From: a virus
Reading direction: 5' to 3' (one strand)
IMG/VR virus record: IMGVR_UViG_3300034073_000383
Location: 1 to 27,651 of that record
DNA: 27,651 nucleotides
Position numbers and translations under genes: made by a program. This document shows, in pieces, positions 20,739 to 27,651 of the stretch. Numbering within the stretch: position 1 is the first letter of the stretch; each line of letters begins with the position of its first letter. The notes below the pieces were generated by a model. The model saw nothing but the letters and a program-made list of their open reading frames with translations, was not told the DNA's origin and did no database searches.

Positions 20739-22060
20739 TGGCAATTAATATCCCGATCATTTCAGAATTTGATGGCCAAGGAATTAATAAGGCTATTAAG
20801 CAGTTTAAGCAACTTGAAACAACATCGGAAAAAGCCCAGTTTGCTATCAAAAAGGCTGCGGTGCCGGCAGCTGCGGCGCTTGGTGGTTTGGCGTTGGCGC
20901 TTGGTGACGCGACCAAAGCCGCTATGGAAGATCAACAGGAGCAGGCAGCGTTAGCGCTTACTTTGCAGAATGTGACTGGCGCTGGCAAGGCCCAGACTGC
21001 CCAGATTGAAGATCAGATCAGCGCGATGAGTCGAGCGTCTGGCATTGCTGACACCGAATACCGCAAGAGCCTTGAGGCTTTAGTGCGCGGCACAAAAGAC
21101 GTTGACCTTGCCATGAAAGACATGAACTTGGTCATGGACATCAGCACAGCGTTGCAAACTGATTCCAGCACCGTGGCTGACGCGCTCGCTAAGGCATATC
21201 AGGGCAACTTTAAGGCGCTCCGATCATTGACCCCAGAGATGGCAACAATGATCAAAGAAGGCGCAAGCCTGAACGAAATCATGGACGTGCTCGGCGGAAC
21301 GTTCGGCGGTGCTACTGCAAAAAGCGCCGAAACCGCTGCAGGTAAAATGAAAATTCTTAAAAACTCAATCGGCGAAACTAAAGAATCAATTGGTGCCGCG
21401 CTGTTGCCTGTGCTTCAAGCCGTGCTACCTGTGCTCAACAAGTTTGCTGCATGGGCACAAGACAACCCCAAAGCATTCCTGTTTATTGCTGGCGCAATCG
21501 GCGCAGTTGCCGCCGCAATTGTCGCAACAAACATCGCTATGGCACTCAACCCATTCAGCCTAATTGCTGCCGGCATAGCATTGCTAATCGTTGGTTTAGT
21601 TGCGGCTTACAACAAGTTCGAGTGGTTTCGTGACGGCGTAAACGCCATTGTTAACACGATTACAGGGTTTTTTGCTGGCATGGTTAACGCCGCTATTGGC
21701 GCTGTTAACGCAATCATTAGCGCATATAACGCCATTCCATTGCTACCAAACATTCCAAAAGCACCAACAATTAGCGTGCCAAAACTTGGCGGTAGCGCGA
21801 CAACCGCCCGACCAGCTGCAGGACGCATGGGCATTCCGCGCATGGCTGAAGGCGGCATTGTGTCAAGCCCAACATTAGCTTTGATCGGTGAGGCAGGCCC
21901 AGAAGCCGTTGTGCCATTAGATCGCATGGCCACAGGCGGCGGTGTCACTATCAACGTAACTGGCGGTCTTGCCACAAGCGCCGAAATTGGTGAATCTGTT
22001 GTTAACGCTTTGCGAGCTTATTCACGGAGTGCAGGGCCGTTGGCCCTCAACATTGCCTAA
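20738..22060 (+). CDS. Tape measure protein, copy B
   Basis: 440 aa, three residues longer than copy A, so tail length should be the same. Two membrane-type segments are present near residues 246-290, and GGIVSSPTLALIGEAGPEA is kept. The region before that motif (about 300-362) is replaced by GMVNAAIGAVNAIISAYNAI-type helices and a Pro-rich turn. Confidence 0.9.
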   Translation: MAINIPIISEFDGQGINKAIKQFKQLETTSEKAQFAIKKAAVPAAAALGGLALALGDATKAAMEDQQEQAALALTLQNVTGAGKAQTAQIEDQISAMSRASGIADTEYRKSLEALVRGTKDVDLAMKDMNLVMDISTALQTDSSTVADALAKAYQGNFKALRSLTPEMATMIKEGASLNEIMDVLGGTFGGATAKSAETAAGKMKILKNSIGETKESIGAALLPVLQAVLPVLNKFAAWAQDNPKAFLFIAGAIGAVAAAIVATNIAMALNPFSLIAAGIALLIVGLVAAYNKFEWFRDGVNAIVNTITGFFAGMVNAAIGAVNAIISAYNAIPLLPNIPKAPTISVPKLGGSATTARPAAGRMGIPRMAEGGIVSSPTLALIGEAGPEAVVPLDRMATGGGVTINVTGGLATSAEIGESVVNALRAYSRSAGPLALNIA

Positions 22061-23349
22061 TGCCAGGCGTCGCAGTAGTCAATTCAGGTAACTATGACCT
22101 GCAAATAGAAACAGGTTTCATTGTTAACTCGTTCACGCTTGACAACGTGACATCGGGAGTTCTTGATAACACGTTTTTTGTGCTTGATGGCAACACCGAA
22201 TACGCCGACGTAATGGCTGACTGTACGCAAGTCAATGTCAGGCGCGGTCGCCGTGACATAGGCGATCAGTTCAGCGCAGGCACAATGACATTTACGATTC
22301 GAGACGTGGACGGCATTTTTAACCCATTTGACAACAACAGCCCGTACTATGACACGCCGCAATCAAAGCCAGGGCTTGCACCTATGCGCAAAGTGCAGCT
22401 CATTCGCTATGACCAAACAGACACACCCGAATACCTGTTTTCTGGTTATGTCGTAAACTACGACTACAACTTTGCTTTAGGTGGTTTGGACACCGTAACG
22501 GTCTATTGCGCTGACCAGTTTTATCTGTTAGCACAAACCTATTTAGATCAACTTAACGTCACGTCTGAAACATCAGGCGAACGCATAGAAACCATCCTTG
22601 ACCTGCCTGAAGTTGATTTCCCTGCCTTGCAACGCAACATCGCAACAGGAACAGTAAACCTTGGTCATGACAGCGCCTACACAATCCCTGCCGGAACCAA
22701 CGTGCTGCAATACATAACGCAAATTAACGAAACCGCCGAATTTGGACGTGTGTTTATGTCAAGGGACGGCACACTCACTTTTCAAGAGCGAATTGGCACA
22801 ACGCTGTCAGCGCCAGTTGCCAACTTTAATGATGACGGCACAGGCACAAAATACGACGGTCTGGGCATCTCGTTTGAGGCAGACTCGGTAATCAATCGAT
22901 CAGTCGTCACAGGCTTAGACGGCGATAGTTACACAGCCACAAACCTTGGCTCAATTGCTTTGTATTTTATCCAAACGTCAAGCATCTTAAACAGCCTGTT
23001 GCATGACGCAACCGAAATCCAAGAAGCAGCCGTCTACCTGCTCAACCCGTTACCAGAACCACGGTTTACATCGGTAGAAACCAAGTTTTTAATGTTGACA
23101 GACGCTGAAAAAGACACGCTGGCAACTATTGAAATCGGTGACACCATTGGCATTGAAAAAACGTTTCCAAGCGGTTCTGGCACAACTCAGTTAACCCAAG
23201 ATTTAAGCGTGGAAGGCATCGAGCATTACCTCGACTTTGCCACAGGCCACCGCATCTTGTATTCAACTGCGCCAACAACCGTGCTATATGACTTGATTTT
23301 GGATGACCTGTTGTATGGCACACTCGACACCGTAAATGCTTTAGGATAG
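22060..23349 (+). CDS. Minor tail protein, copy B (no inserted domain)
   Basis: 429 aa. The ancestral-looking short form: after residue 35 (SGVL) it passes directly through DNTFFVLDGNTEYADV to the conserved NVRRGRRDIGDQFSAG region. The rest aligns through to the C-terminal LDDLLYGTLD. It likely forms the distal tail hub. Confidence 0.75.
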   Translation: MPGVAVVNSGNYDLQIETGFIVNSFTLDNVTSGVLDNTFFVLDGNTEYADVMADCTQVNVRRGRRDIGDQFSAGTMTFTIRDVDGIFNPFDNNSPYYDTPQSKPGLAPMRKVQLIRYDQTDTPEYLFSGYVVNYDYNFALGGLDTVTVYCADQFYLLAQTYLDQLNVTSETSGERIETILDLPEVDFPALQRNIATGTVNLGHDSAYTIPAGTNVLQYITQINETAEFGRVFMSRDGTLTFQERIGTTLSAPVANFNDDGTGTKYDGLGISFEADSVINRSVVTGLDGDSYTATNLGSIALYFIQTSSILNSLLHDATEIQEAAVYLLNPLPEPRFTSVETKFLMLTDAEKDTLATIEIGDTIGIEKTFPSGSGTTQLTQDLSVEGIEHYLDFATGHRILYSTAPTTVLYDLILDDLLYGTLDTVNALG

Positions 23350-23357
23350 GAGACACT

Positions 23358-23822
23358 ATGGCTAACCCATTTCCTTTTACCGCTGGTCAGGTGCTTACTG
23401 CTGCACAAATGAACGGCATTGGCGAAGCAACCGCAAGTTACACGCCAACGCTTGGTGGCATAACTATTGGAAACGGCACCGTTGTCGGCTCTTTCACACG
23501 AGTCAATAAACTTGTTTACGGTTCGGTAACGGTAACGCTTGGCTCAACAAGCGCAATAACAACTACAGTTACCTTTAGTTTGCCGGTAACTGCTGCAACA
23601 AATAGCGCCGCATTATTTGTAGGGACTGGCTATTACTTTGATACAAGTAGCGGAGAAACTTATGTTGGGTATTCTTACCGTTCAAGCACAACGGCAATAA
23701 CACCGTTTGTTATTTATGCTGCATTCAATTACGCTGTACGCGGAATAATCAACGCAACCGTTCCAGTTGCTTATGGTACGGGCGACGCAATTACTTACCA
23801 ATTTTGCTACGAGGCAGCATAA
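23358..23822 (+). CDS. Putative receptor-binding / tail fibre protein, copy B
   Basis: 154 aa. The N-terminal FTAGQVLTAAQMNGIG resembles the tip of the copy A protein; the remaining 135 residues are unrelated to it. Beta-rich and Thr/Ser/Tyr-rich (TASYTPTLGGITIGNGTVVG), as in phage head-binding or fibre knobs. The next gene starts at the overlapping TAATG. Confidence 0.5.
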   Translation: MANPFPFTAGQVLTAAQMNGIGEATASYTPTLGGITIGNGTVVGSFTRVNKLVYGSVTVTLGSTSAITTTVTFSLPVTAATNSAALFVGTGYYFDTSSGETYVGYSYRSSTTAITPFVIYAAFNYAVRGIINATVPVAYGTGDAITYQFCYEAA

Positions 23823-24058
23823 TGAATTACCTTGATCTAATCCAACCATTTGAGGACGAAAAAGACATCCCAGACGAATGGCTATTTGAACGCATCCGTT
23901 TATGGCGTACTCGCGAACTCGCCGCTAGCGATTGGACACAATTAGCAGACAGCCAAGCAGACAAGGCAGCGTGGGCAACCTATCGTCAAGAATTGCGCGA
24001 CTTACCAGCACAAAACAAAGACCCTAAAAAAATTAAATTTCCGACACGTCCGGAATGA
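23822..24058 (+). CDS. Tail-fibre assembly chaperone-like protein
   Basis: 78 aa from ATG 23822. The segment ELAASDWTQLADSQADKAAW followed by ATYRQELRDLPAQ is the hallmark of short proteins linked to fibre assembly (Phage_tail_APC type). It is not the same protein as the one at 9021-9344, so the fibre and its helper appear to be exchanged as a pair. Confidence 0.6.
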   Translation: MNYLDLIQPFEDEKDIPDEWLFERIRLWRTRELAASDWTQLADSQADKAAWATYRQELRDLPAQNKDPKKIKFPTRPE

Positions 24059-24189
24059 GCCGATGGATACTGAAATCGTGGTGGCTCTTATCGGTGGTGG
24101 TTTCCTTGTATTGGTGGCGCTCATTGGCAAAATCGGCAGCGACAACAAAAAAGACCACGGCCAAGTACACCAAACCTTGGGTCGAATAG
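24055..24189 (+). CDS. Small Trp-rich membrane protein, copy B
   Basis: 44 aa, starting at ATG 24055, which overlaps the previous stop (ATGA). WILKSWWLLSVVVSLYWW then KKTTAKYTK. Stays open in the same alternative frame as copy A; base changes between the copies are mostly silent in this frame. Confidence 0.5.
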   Translation: MSRWILKSWWLLSVVVSLYWWRSLAKSAATTKKTTAKYTKPWVE

Positions 24190-24227
24190 AACAAAAAATT
24201 GATCACCATGTTGAAAATCACCAATAA
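24063..24227 (+). CDS. Small membrane protein overlapping another frame, copy B
   Basis: 54 aa: MDTEIVVALIGGGFLVLVAL then a helical KKDHGQVHQTLGRIEQKIDH tail. Several conservative hydrophobic replacements against copy A. Overlaps the Trp-rich ORF and the start of the holin. Confidence 0.5.
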   Translation: MDTEIVVALIGGGFLVLVALIGKIGSDNKKDHGQVHQTLGRIEQKIDHHVENHQ

Positions 24228-24411
24228 AGACAAAGCAATGCTCGCTAGTTATGCGCGCTCACTTATTGGCGCACTTATTGCCGTTTACTCAACTGGCGCA
24301 ACAGACCCACGTGACTATGCCAAAGGCGCAATCGCAGCAATCATCCCACCAATTATGCGTTGGGTGAACAAAAACGATCAGGCGTTCGGGCGTGGCAACA
24401 GCCAAAGCTAA
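24208..24411 (+). CDS. Putative holin, copy B
   Basis: 67 aa from ATG 24208; three replacements (Ala to Asn, Val to Ile, Asn to Ser) relative to copy A. Two hydrophobic segments retained. Confidence 0.6.
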   Translation: MLKITNKDKAMLASYARSLIGALIAVYSTGATDPRDYAKGAIAAIIPPIMRWVNKNDQAFGRGNSQS

Positions 24412-24913
24412 CCCGAACGCACGGCCCTACACAGGCAACAGCGACGGCGCATCAGCAGGCCCACGTGCCGGCATGAATGAATGGATTAAGCAAGCGATCG
24501 CAGCATCAAATAACGCTGTGTGGAATAACGGGTCTTGGGGTGTGCGCGACATGCGCGGCAAAACAGGCTCATTGTCGGTTCATGCCACAGGTCGCGCGGT
24601 TGACTTGTCATATCGCAAAAGCGAAAAACGACCAAAAGCAAACCGTAAAGGCGCGGTGTCGTTTATTGACGTTGTAGTGGCTAACGCAAACACGCTCGGC
24701 GTTGAATGCATACTTGACTATTTTCCTAGGCCGTACGGGCGCGCATGGCGCTGTGATCGTCAAGCATGGAAAAAATACAGCAAGCCAACGATCCACGGCG
24801 CACCAGGTGGCGACTGGTTCCATATTGAGATCACACCACAGGCCGCCGACTCAGTAATCTTTGTAAAAGCCGCATTTTTAAAGGTTTTTGGGGAAATCCC
24901 ACCTAAGGCTTGA
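24392..24913 (+). CDS. Endolysin, M15-type peptidase, copy B
   Basis: 173 aa, GTG start. The metal-binding pattern SLSVHATGRAVDLS and GGDWFHIEI is identical to copy A. Residues 30-112 differ (for example ANTLGVECILDYFPRPYG), while residues 113-173 are the same, suggesting an internal exchange. Confidence 0.85.
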   Translation: MATAKANPNARPYTGNSDGASAGPRAGMNEWIKQAIAASNNAVWNNGSWGVRDMRGKTGSLSVHATGRAVDLSYRKSEKRPKANRKGAVSFIDVVVANANTLGVECILDYFPRPYGRAWRCDRQAWKKYSKPTIHGAPGGDWFHIEITPQAADSVIFVKAAFLKVFGEIPPKA

Positions 24914-24926
24914 TCTATGTTCTAGG

Positions 24927-24940
24927 GTCGGAGTACCGAC
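24927..24940 (+). other. Conserved hairpin, copy B
   Basis: GTCGG-AGTA-CCGAC, identical to 10213-10226, before the AAAAGGA ribosome site. Confidence 0.35.
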
Positions 24941-24953
24941 AAAAGGACAGGCA

Positions 24954-25130
24954 ATGACTGACCCACAGATAGTTGATTACAGCGTCTATACAGGAGTGAT
25001 GGACAACGGCCAAGAAATCTTGGTGCAGATATTTTCTAGCCCAGAGTCGGGCAAGTTCCTTATGGGACAAATCGCATTCAGATCGCACGCATCTAGTTGG
25101 GGCGTGCCCATACCTTTGGAGAAACGATGA
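24954..25130 (+). CDS. Conserved 58-aa protein, copy B
   Basis: Same length as in copy A, with FRSHASSWG in place of FRTAASSWG. Coupled to the secreted lysozyme by ATGA. Confidence 0.65.
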   Translation: MTDPQIVDYSVYTGVMDNGQEILVQIFSSPESGKFLMGQIAFRSHASSWGVPIPLEKR

Positions 25131-25630
25131 ACTATTTTGCAGAGAAAATCATAGGGCTAGTACTTTGTACCGTCTTTGGCTTTACGGTCGCTGTAGGCGC
25201 TCCTGACGCGTCTGGTAGCCCGTCTGGGACTATTGCCCTAGCGCCATATTTGCTGGAACCGAGCACCACCACATCCAGCACGTCGTCCACGATTTACATT
25301 GACCCGTACACGTCGGCTTGTGAGCAGTTCAGCGCGCTCGCGGTAAACCTTGGTTGGCCTGCCGATCAACGCACCGTGCTCGAATCTGTAATGTTCCGTG
25401 AATCGCGTTGCATACCAAACGCGGTCAACAGCGACGACCCAAACGGTGGGTCGCGTGGGCTTATGCAGATCAACGGCTTTTGGACACCATGGCTTATTGA
25501 TGCGGGGATTATTACAAGCGCAGAAAACTTGTTACAGGCTGATGTTAATTTGCGCGCAGCGTTAGCAATTTACAATTACGGCGTTGACAAACACGGTTAC
25601 GGCTGGGGGCCATGGAGTGCAACAAAATGA
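25127..25630 (+). CDS. Secreted lysozyme-like transglycosylase, copy B
   Basis: 167 aa. Signal segment, Ser/Thr linker, MFRESRC (E92), GLMQING and AIYNYG all conserved; the few changes lie in the linker and surface positions (LEPSTTTS, SAENLL, VDKHGYG). Confidence 0.75.
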   Translation: MNYFAEKIIGLVLCTVFGFTVAVGAPDASGSPSGTIALAPYLLEPSTTTSSTSSTIYIDPYTSACEQFSALAVNLGWPADQRTVLESVMFRESRCIPNAVNSDDPNGGSRGLMQINGFWTPWLIDAGIITSAENLLQADVNLRAALAIYNYGVDKHGYGWGPWSATK

Positions 25631-25890
25631 GCGAAGGTAGCGCATGGAACCAAGGCGAACTTACAGAAGAAACCCGACGGATGGTATTGGAGCGCACAGA
25701 AATGGTTAACCACAGCATGGCAATCTTTAACTTGATTGACGAAATTGCAAACGTCAGCACAAACCCACACGCAAGCATTATCCAGCGTCTAAAGACAATG
25801 AAAAACCAGTTGTCATTAGAAGACCCGATGCCGCTTTACGATGTGACTACACTCGACTTAGCAATCAAAGCACTACAAGCACATTCCTAA
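25627..25890 (+). CDS. Conserved hypothetical protein, copy B
   Basis: 87 aa, ATG overlapping the lysozyme stop. Residues about 25-46 (TEMVNHSMAIFNLIDEIANV) differ from copy A; the C-terminal 40 residues are the same. Confidence 0.6.
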   Translation: MSEGSAWNQGELTEETRRMVLERTEMVNHSMAIFNLIDEIANVSTNPHASIIQRLKTMKNQLSLEDPMPLYDVTTLDLAIKALQAHS

Positions 25891-25911
25891 CCGACAAGGG
25901 AGATTCCGACA

Positions 25912-26310
25912 ATGAAAACCTGCACGATTTGCAAAGGCACAATCGCCTACCCAGAAATCACAGGCAAAACACATTTCGTATGTGACGGCCGTGTGCCAGC
26001 AAGAAAACTTGCGCCATTTGTTCAAGGCATGTTGGCGTCACAGTCGTCTGCTGATGCGCGTTGGACACGCAATGAACAAAACAAAGTTGACGCTGCCATT
26101 GTGCACGTTGCGCGCACTAAAGGGTTCTTTACATCTGACGACATTTGGCAACACTTGGGCGACCAGTTCCCTGTTACCAAGGGCATCGCTGGACGATTGA
26201 ACGCAGCTGCGCGTCGTGGCATTATTCGCAACACGGGCGAACTGGCATACGCACAGCGTGGTGGCGCACATGACCATGCACAACGTCTAAGCGTCTGGGC
26301 AGGCATCTAA
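25912..26310 (+). CDS. Putative DNA-binding protein, copy B
   Basis: 132 aa. Cys/His positions and the winged-helix part are intact. Its TAA overlaps the start of the recombination-type gene (TAATG at 26308-26312) because the 52-aa gene of copy A is missing here. Confidence 0.55.
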   Translation: MKTCTICKGTIAYPEITGKTHFVCDGRVPARKLAPFVQGMLASQSSADARWTRNEQNKVDAAIVHVARTKGFFTSDDIWQHLGDQFPVTKGIAGRLNAAARRGIIRNTGELAYAQRGGAHDHAQRLSVWAGI

Positions 26311-26855
26311 TGGGTTTTGACTTAAGCAATTACGAAACAGTCGAGCAACGGCTAGTCCGTTGGTGGGCCGCATACCCGAACGGGCGCGTGTACACGATGA
26401 TGATGAACTACACAGGTGACGCTTGCGTGTTCTATTGCGAACTGTACGCCGACAAGGAAGACAAGGTGCCAGTCGCTACGGGCTATGCGGAAGAAATTAA
26501 AAGCGATCGCGGCGTCAATGCCACGTCGTTTGTAGAGAATTGTGAGACAAGTGCGATTGGTCGCGCGATTGCCAACTGCCCGTTACAGGCGCCTGCTAGT
26601 GGCCCTAGACCGTCACGCAATGAAATGCAAAAGGTTGAGCGCCTAACTACACCACCGCAACCACAAACGCATACACCATCTGGCGCATTTGCCACACCCA
26701 AGCAAATTGGCTATATCAAGAAACTGGCTAAGGATGCCGGCATGGATGATCTTCGACTATTGGAGTTAATCCAACGCGAACTAAACAGCGATGAAGCGGT
26801 GCTGGAATTATTGAAATCACACGAAGCAAGCAGAATCATTGAGGTGCTGAAATGA
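26310..26855 (+). CDS. Phage recombination/ssDNA-associated protein candidate, copy B
   Basis: 181 aa; nearly identical to copy A (AGMDDL in place of GGYDDL). ENCETSAIGRAIAN signature present. Confidence 0.5.
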   Translation: MGFDLSNYETVEQRLVRWWAAYPNGRVYTMMMNYTGDACVFYCELYADKEDKVPVATGYAEEIKSDRGVNATSFVENCETSAIGRAIANCPLQAPASGPRPSRNEMQKVERLTTPPQPQTHTPSGAFATPKQIGYIKKLAKDAGMDDLRLLELIQRELNSDEAVLELLKSHEASRIIEVLK

Positions 26856-26995
26856 CGTTAGAAGAAATGGTGAATGCAATTGAACGTTTGCAGGCGGTGT
26901 ATTTAGAGTTGCGCGACGAACAAGACAAAGCAAAACAAAAGATCAGGTGGGCAATCAATCACCTTGCGGAAAAGATTTGGTCGGAATCGTTGTGA
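26852..26995 (+). CDS. Intact small helical protein
   Basis: 47 aa from ATG 26852 (ATGA overlap with the preceding gene) to TGA 26993-26995. MTLEEMVNAIERLQAVYLEL then KAKQKIRWAINHLAEKIW. The Trp codon TGG in RWAIN corresponds to the amber TAG of copy A. It overlaps the GTG start of VRR-NUC. A coiled-coil-like helix; function unknown. Confidence 0.6.
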   Translation: MTLEEMVNAIERLQAVYLELRDEQDKAKQKIRWAINHLAEKIWSESL

Positions 26996-27336
26996 AGTTA
27001 GACCCAAAGATCAGCGAAGCCGATTTTAAGGACATAGTGATCAGCGTTGCTAAGCGTTACGGCTGGCTTGTGCATCATGATCTGCCGGCACAGAACAGTC
27101 GAGGGCGTTGGGCAACCTATACGCAAGGCGATGTGGGTTTCCCTGACCTGTTCATGGTGCACCCGTTCCAAGGCGGTCGGCCGTTAGTGATTGAGTTGAA
27201 GGCGGAAAAGGGTAAGACAACGCCTGGGCAAAAGATCTGGTTAAATGCTTGCGAACTTGCAGGATGTCATGCAGCTGTGTGGAAGCCCAGCGACATGGAG
27301 TACATCTTGTACACGTTAAGCAATCCAAGAATGTGA
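26992..27336 (+). CDS. VRR-NUC domain nuclease, copy B
   Basis: 114 aa, starting with GTG 26992 (GTGA overlap with the small helical gene). E9, D52, E68 and K70 of the nuclease core are retained. An upstream in-frame ATG at 26947 would read through the preceding gene and is rejected. Confidence 0.85.
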   Translation: MKLDPKISEADFKDIVISVAKRYGWLVHHDLPAQNSRGRWATYTQGDVGFPDLFMVHPFQGGRPLVIELKAEKGKTTPGQKIWLNACELAGCHAAVWKPSDMEYILYTLSNPRM

Positions 27337-27423
27337 GCGTTGTAAGGGTTAGATCGTTAAGGGCTGGAACTGATCATTCCTAACCAGCAATGGTGATTAC
27401 CTTCGGTCTAATCCTTAGAGCGC
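27337..27423 (+). other. 87-nt element closed by a 17-bp imperfect inverted repeat
   Basis: The arms at 27337-27353 and 27407-27423 pair over 17 positions with one mismatch and two G-T pairs (core TAAGGGTTAGA with TCTAATCCTTA). Inside, GCTGG and CCAGC can form a further stem. It starts directly after the VRR-NUC stop codon and is absent from copy A. No T-run follows, so it is not a classic terminator. It may be an extra domain of the adjoining RNA or a small inserted element. Confidence 0.6.
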
Positions 27424-27428
27424 TCAAA

Positions 27429-27651
27429 CAATCGGCTAGTAGCACGACCTAAGCCATTCGCACGGCAGTTGGTGACATCCGGTAACGGAGGTAGATCGGC
27501 GCGCCCCGAATCATGCAACACGAGATGAAACGGGCAAAGCGTCGAGGCGAGCCGTAAACATAATCGGCTAGTGAGTGCAAAGGGAACCAGGTTGGGCAAT
27601 CTGGTGGGTGGAGCATTCACACATCTCTTGACCTGCAAATGACATACAGTT
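27429..27651 (+). ncRNA. Candidate structured RNA, copy B
   Basis: Homologue of 12963-13187. Helices: GCC/GGC (27453-27455/27464-27466, loop ATTCGCAC); TCCG-GTAA-CGGA (27478-27489), again a GNRA loop; TCGGCGC/GCGTCGA (27496-27502/27539-27545), continued by GCCC/GGGC (27503-27506/27532-27535); AGCCG/CGGCT (27550-27554/27565-27569); GTGAGTGC/GCATTCAC (27571-27578/27613-27620); ACCAG/CTGGT with GGGC in the loop (27586-27605). The window ends at the conserved ACAGTT. Confidence 0.75.

Noticed and set aside
1-27651. Tandem prophages in a host chromosome
   Set aside because: No integrase, attachment sites, repressor, tRNA or host genes, and no flanking bacterial DNA.
1-27651. CRISPR arrays, tRNA genes, insertion sequences
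   Set aside because: No regularly spaced repeats, cloverleaf-like sequences or transposase ORFs were seen on either strand.

Overview
The window holds two related small tailed-phage genomes lying head to tail. All genes are on the + strand. Copy A runs from about 1 to 15476. Copy B starts at 15477 and is cut by the window end at 27651, before its HNH and terminase genes. There are no host genes, tRNAs, integrase, repressor or polymerase, so nothing suggests an integrated prophage. A genome of about 15.5 kb with a short tape measure, a fused prohead protease/major capsid gene, an M15-type endolysin and a VRR-NUC nuclease resembles small siphoviruses of Actinobacteria. That host assignment is inference from general knowledge. 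The source is probably an environmental (metagenomic) assembly.

The order in both copies is: a terL-portal intergenic inverted repeat; portal; protease-capsid fusion with an internal capsid start; head-tail adaptor; tail terminator-like protein; major tail protein; tail assembly chaperone with a -1 frameshift; HK97-gp10-like protein; tape measure; minor tail protein; receptor-binding-like protein; tail-fibre chaperone-like protein; two overlapping small membrane ORFs and a holin; M15 endolysin; a 58-aa protein; a secreted lysozyme/transglycosylase; small early or regulatory genes; a recombination-type protein; and a VRR-NUC nuclease. A structured non-coding region follows. In copy A this is followed by an HNH endonuclease and then a terminase large subunit that carries its own N-terminal HNH domain.

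The two copies work as a comparative alignment. Most structural genes are very similar. The major tail protein, the receptor-binding-like protein and part of the minor tail protein differ strongly. Copy A has a roughly 210-aa domain inserted in the minor tail protein and two extra small genes, and one small ORF is interrupted by an amber codon. Copy B has an extra 87-nt hairpin element after the VRR-NUC gene.

The most novel signal is the roughly 225-nt intergenic region after the VRR-NUC gene (12963-13187 and 27429-27651). Hand alignment gives at least six short helices with many compensatory base changes, one of them capped by a GNRA tetraloop in both copies. This points to an unrecognised structured RNA. 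The first 127 bases of the window recur exactly at 15477-15603 and the first mismatch is at base 128. That length equals a common de Bruijn k-mer size, so the A-B junction may be an assembly join of two co-occurring phages rather than a real tandem.
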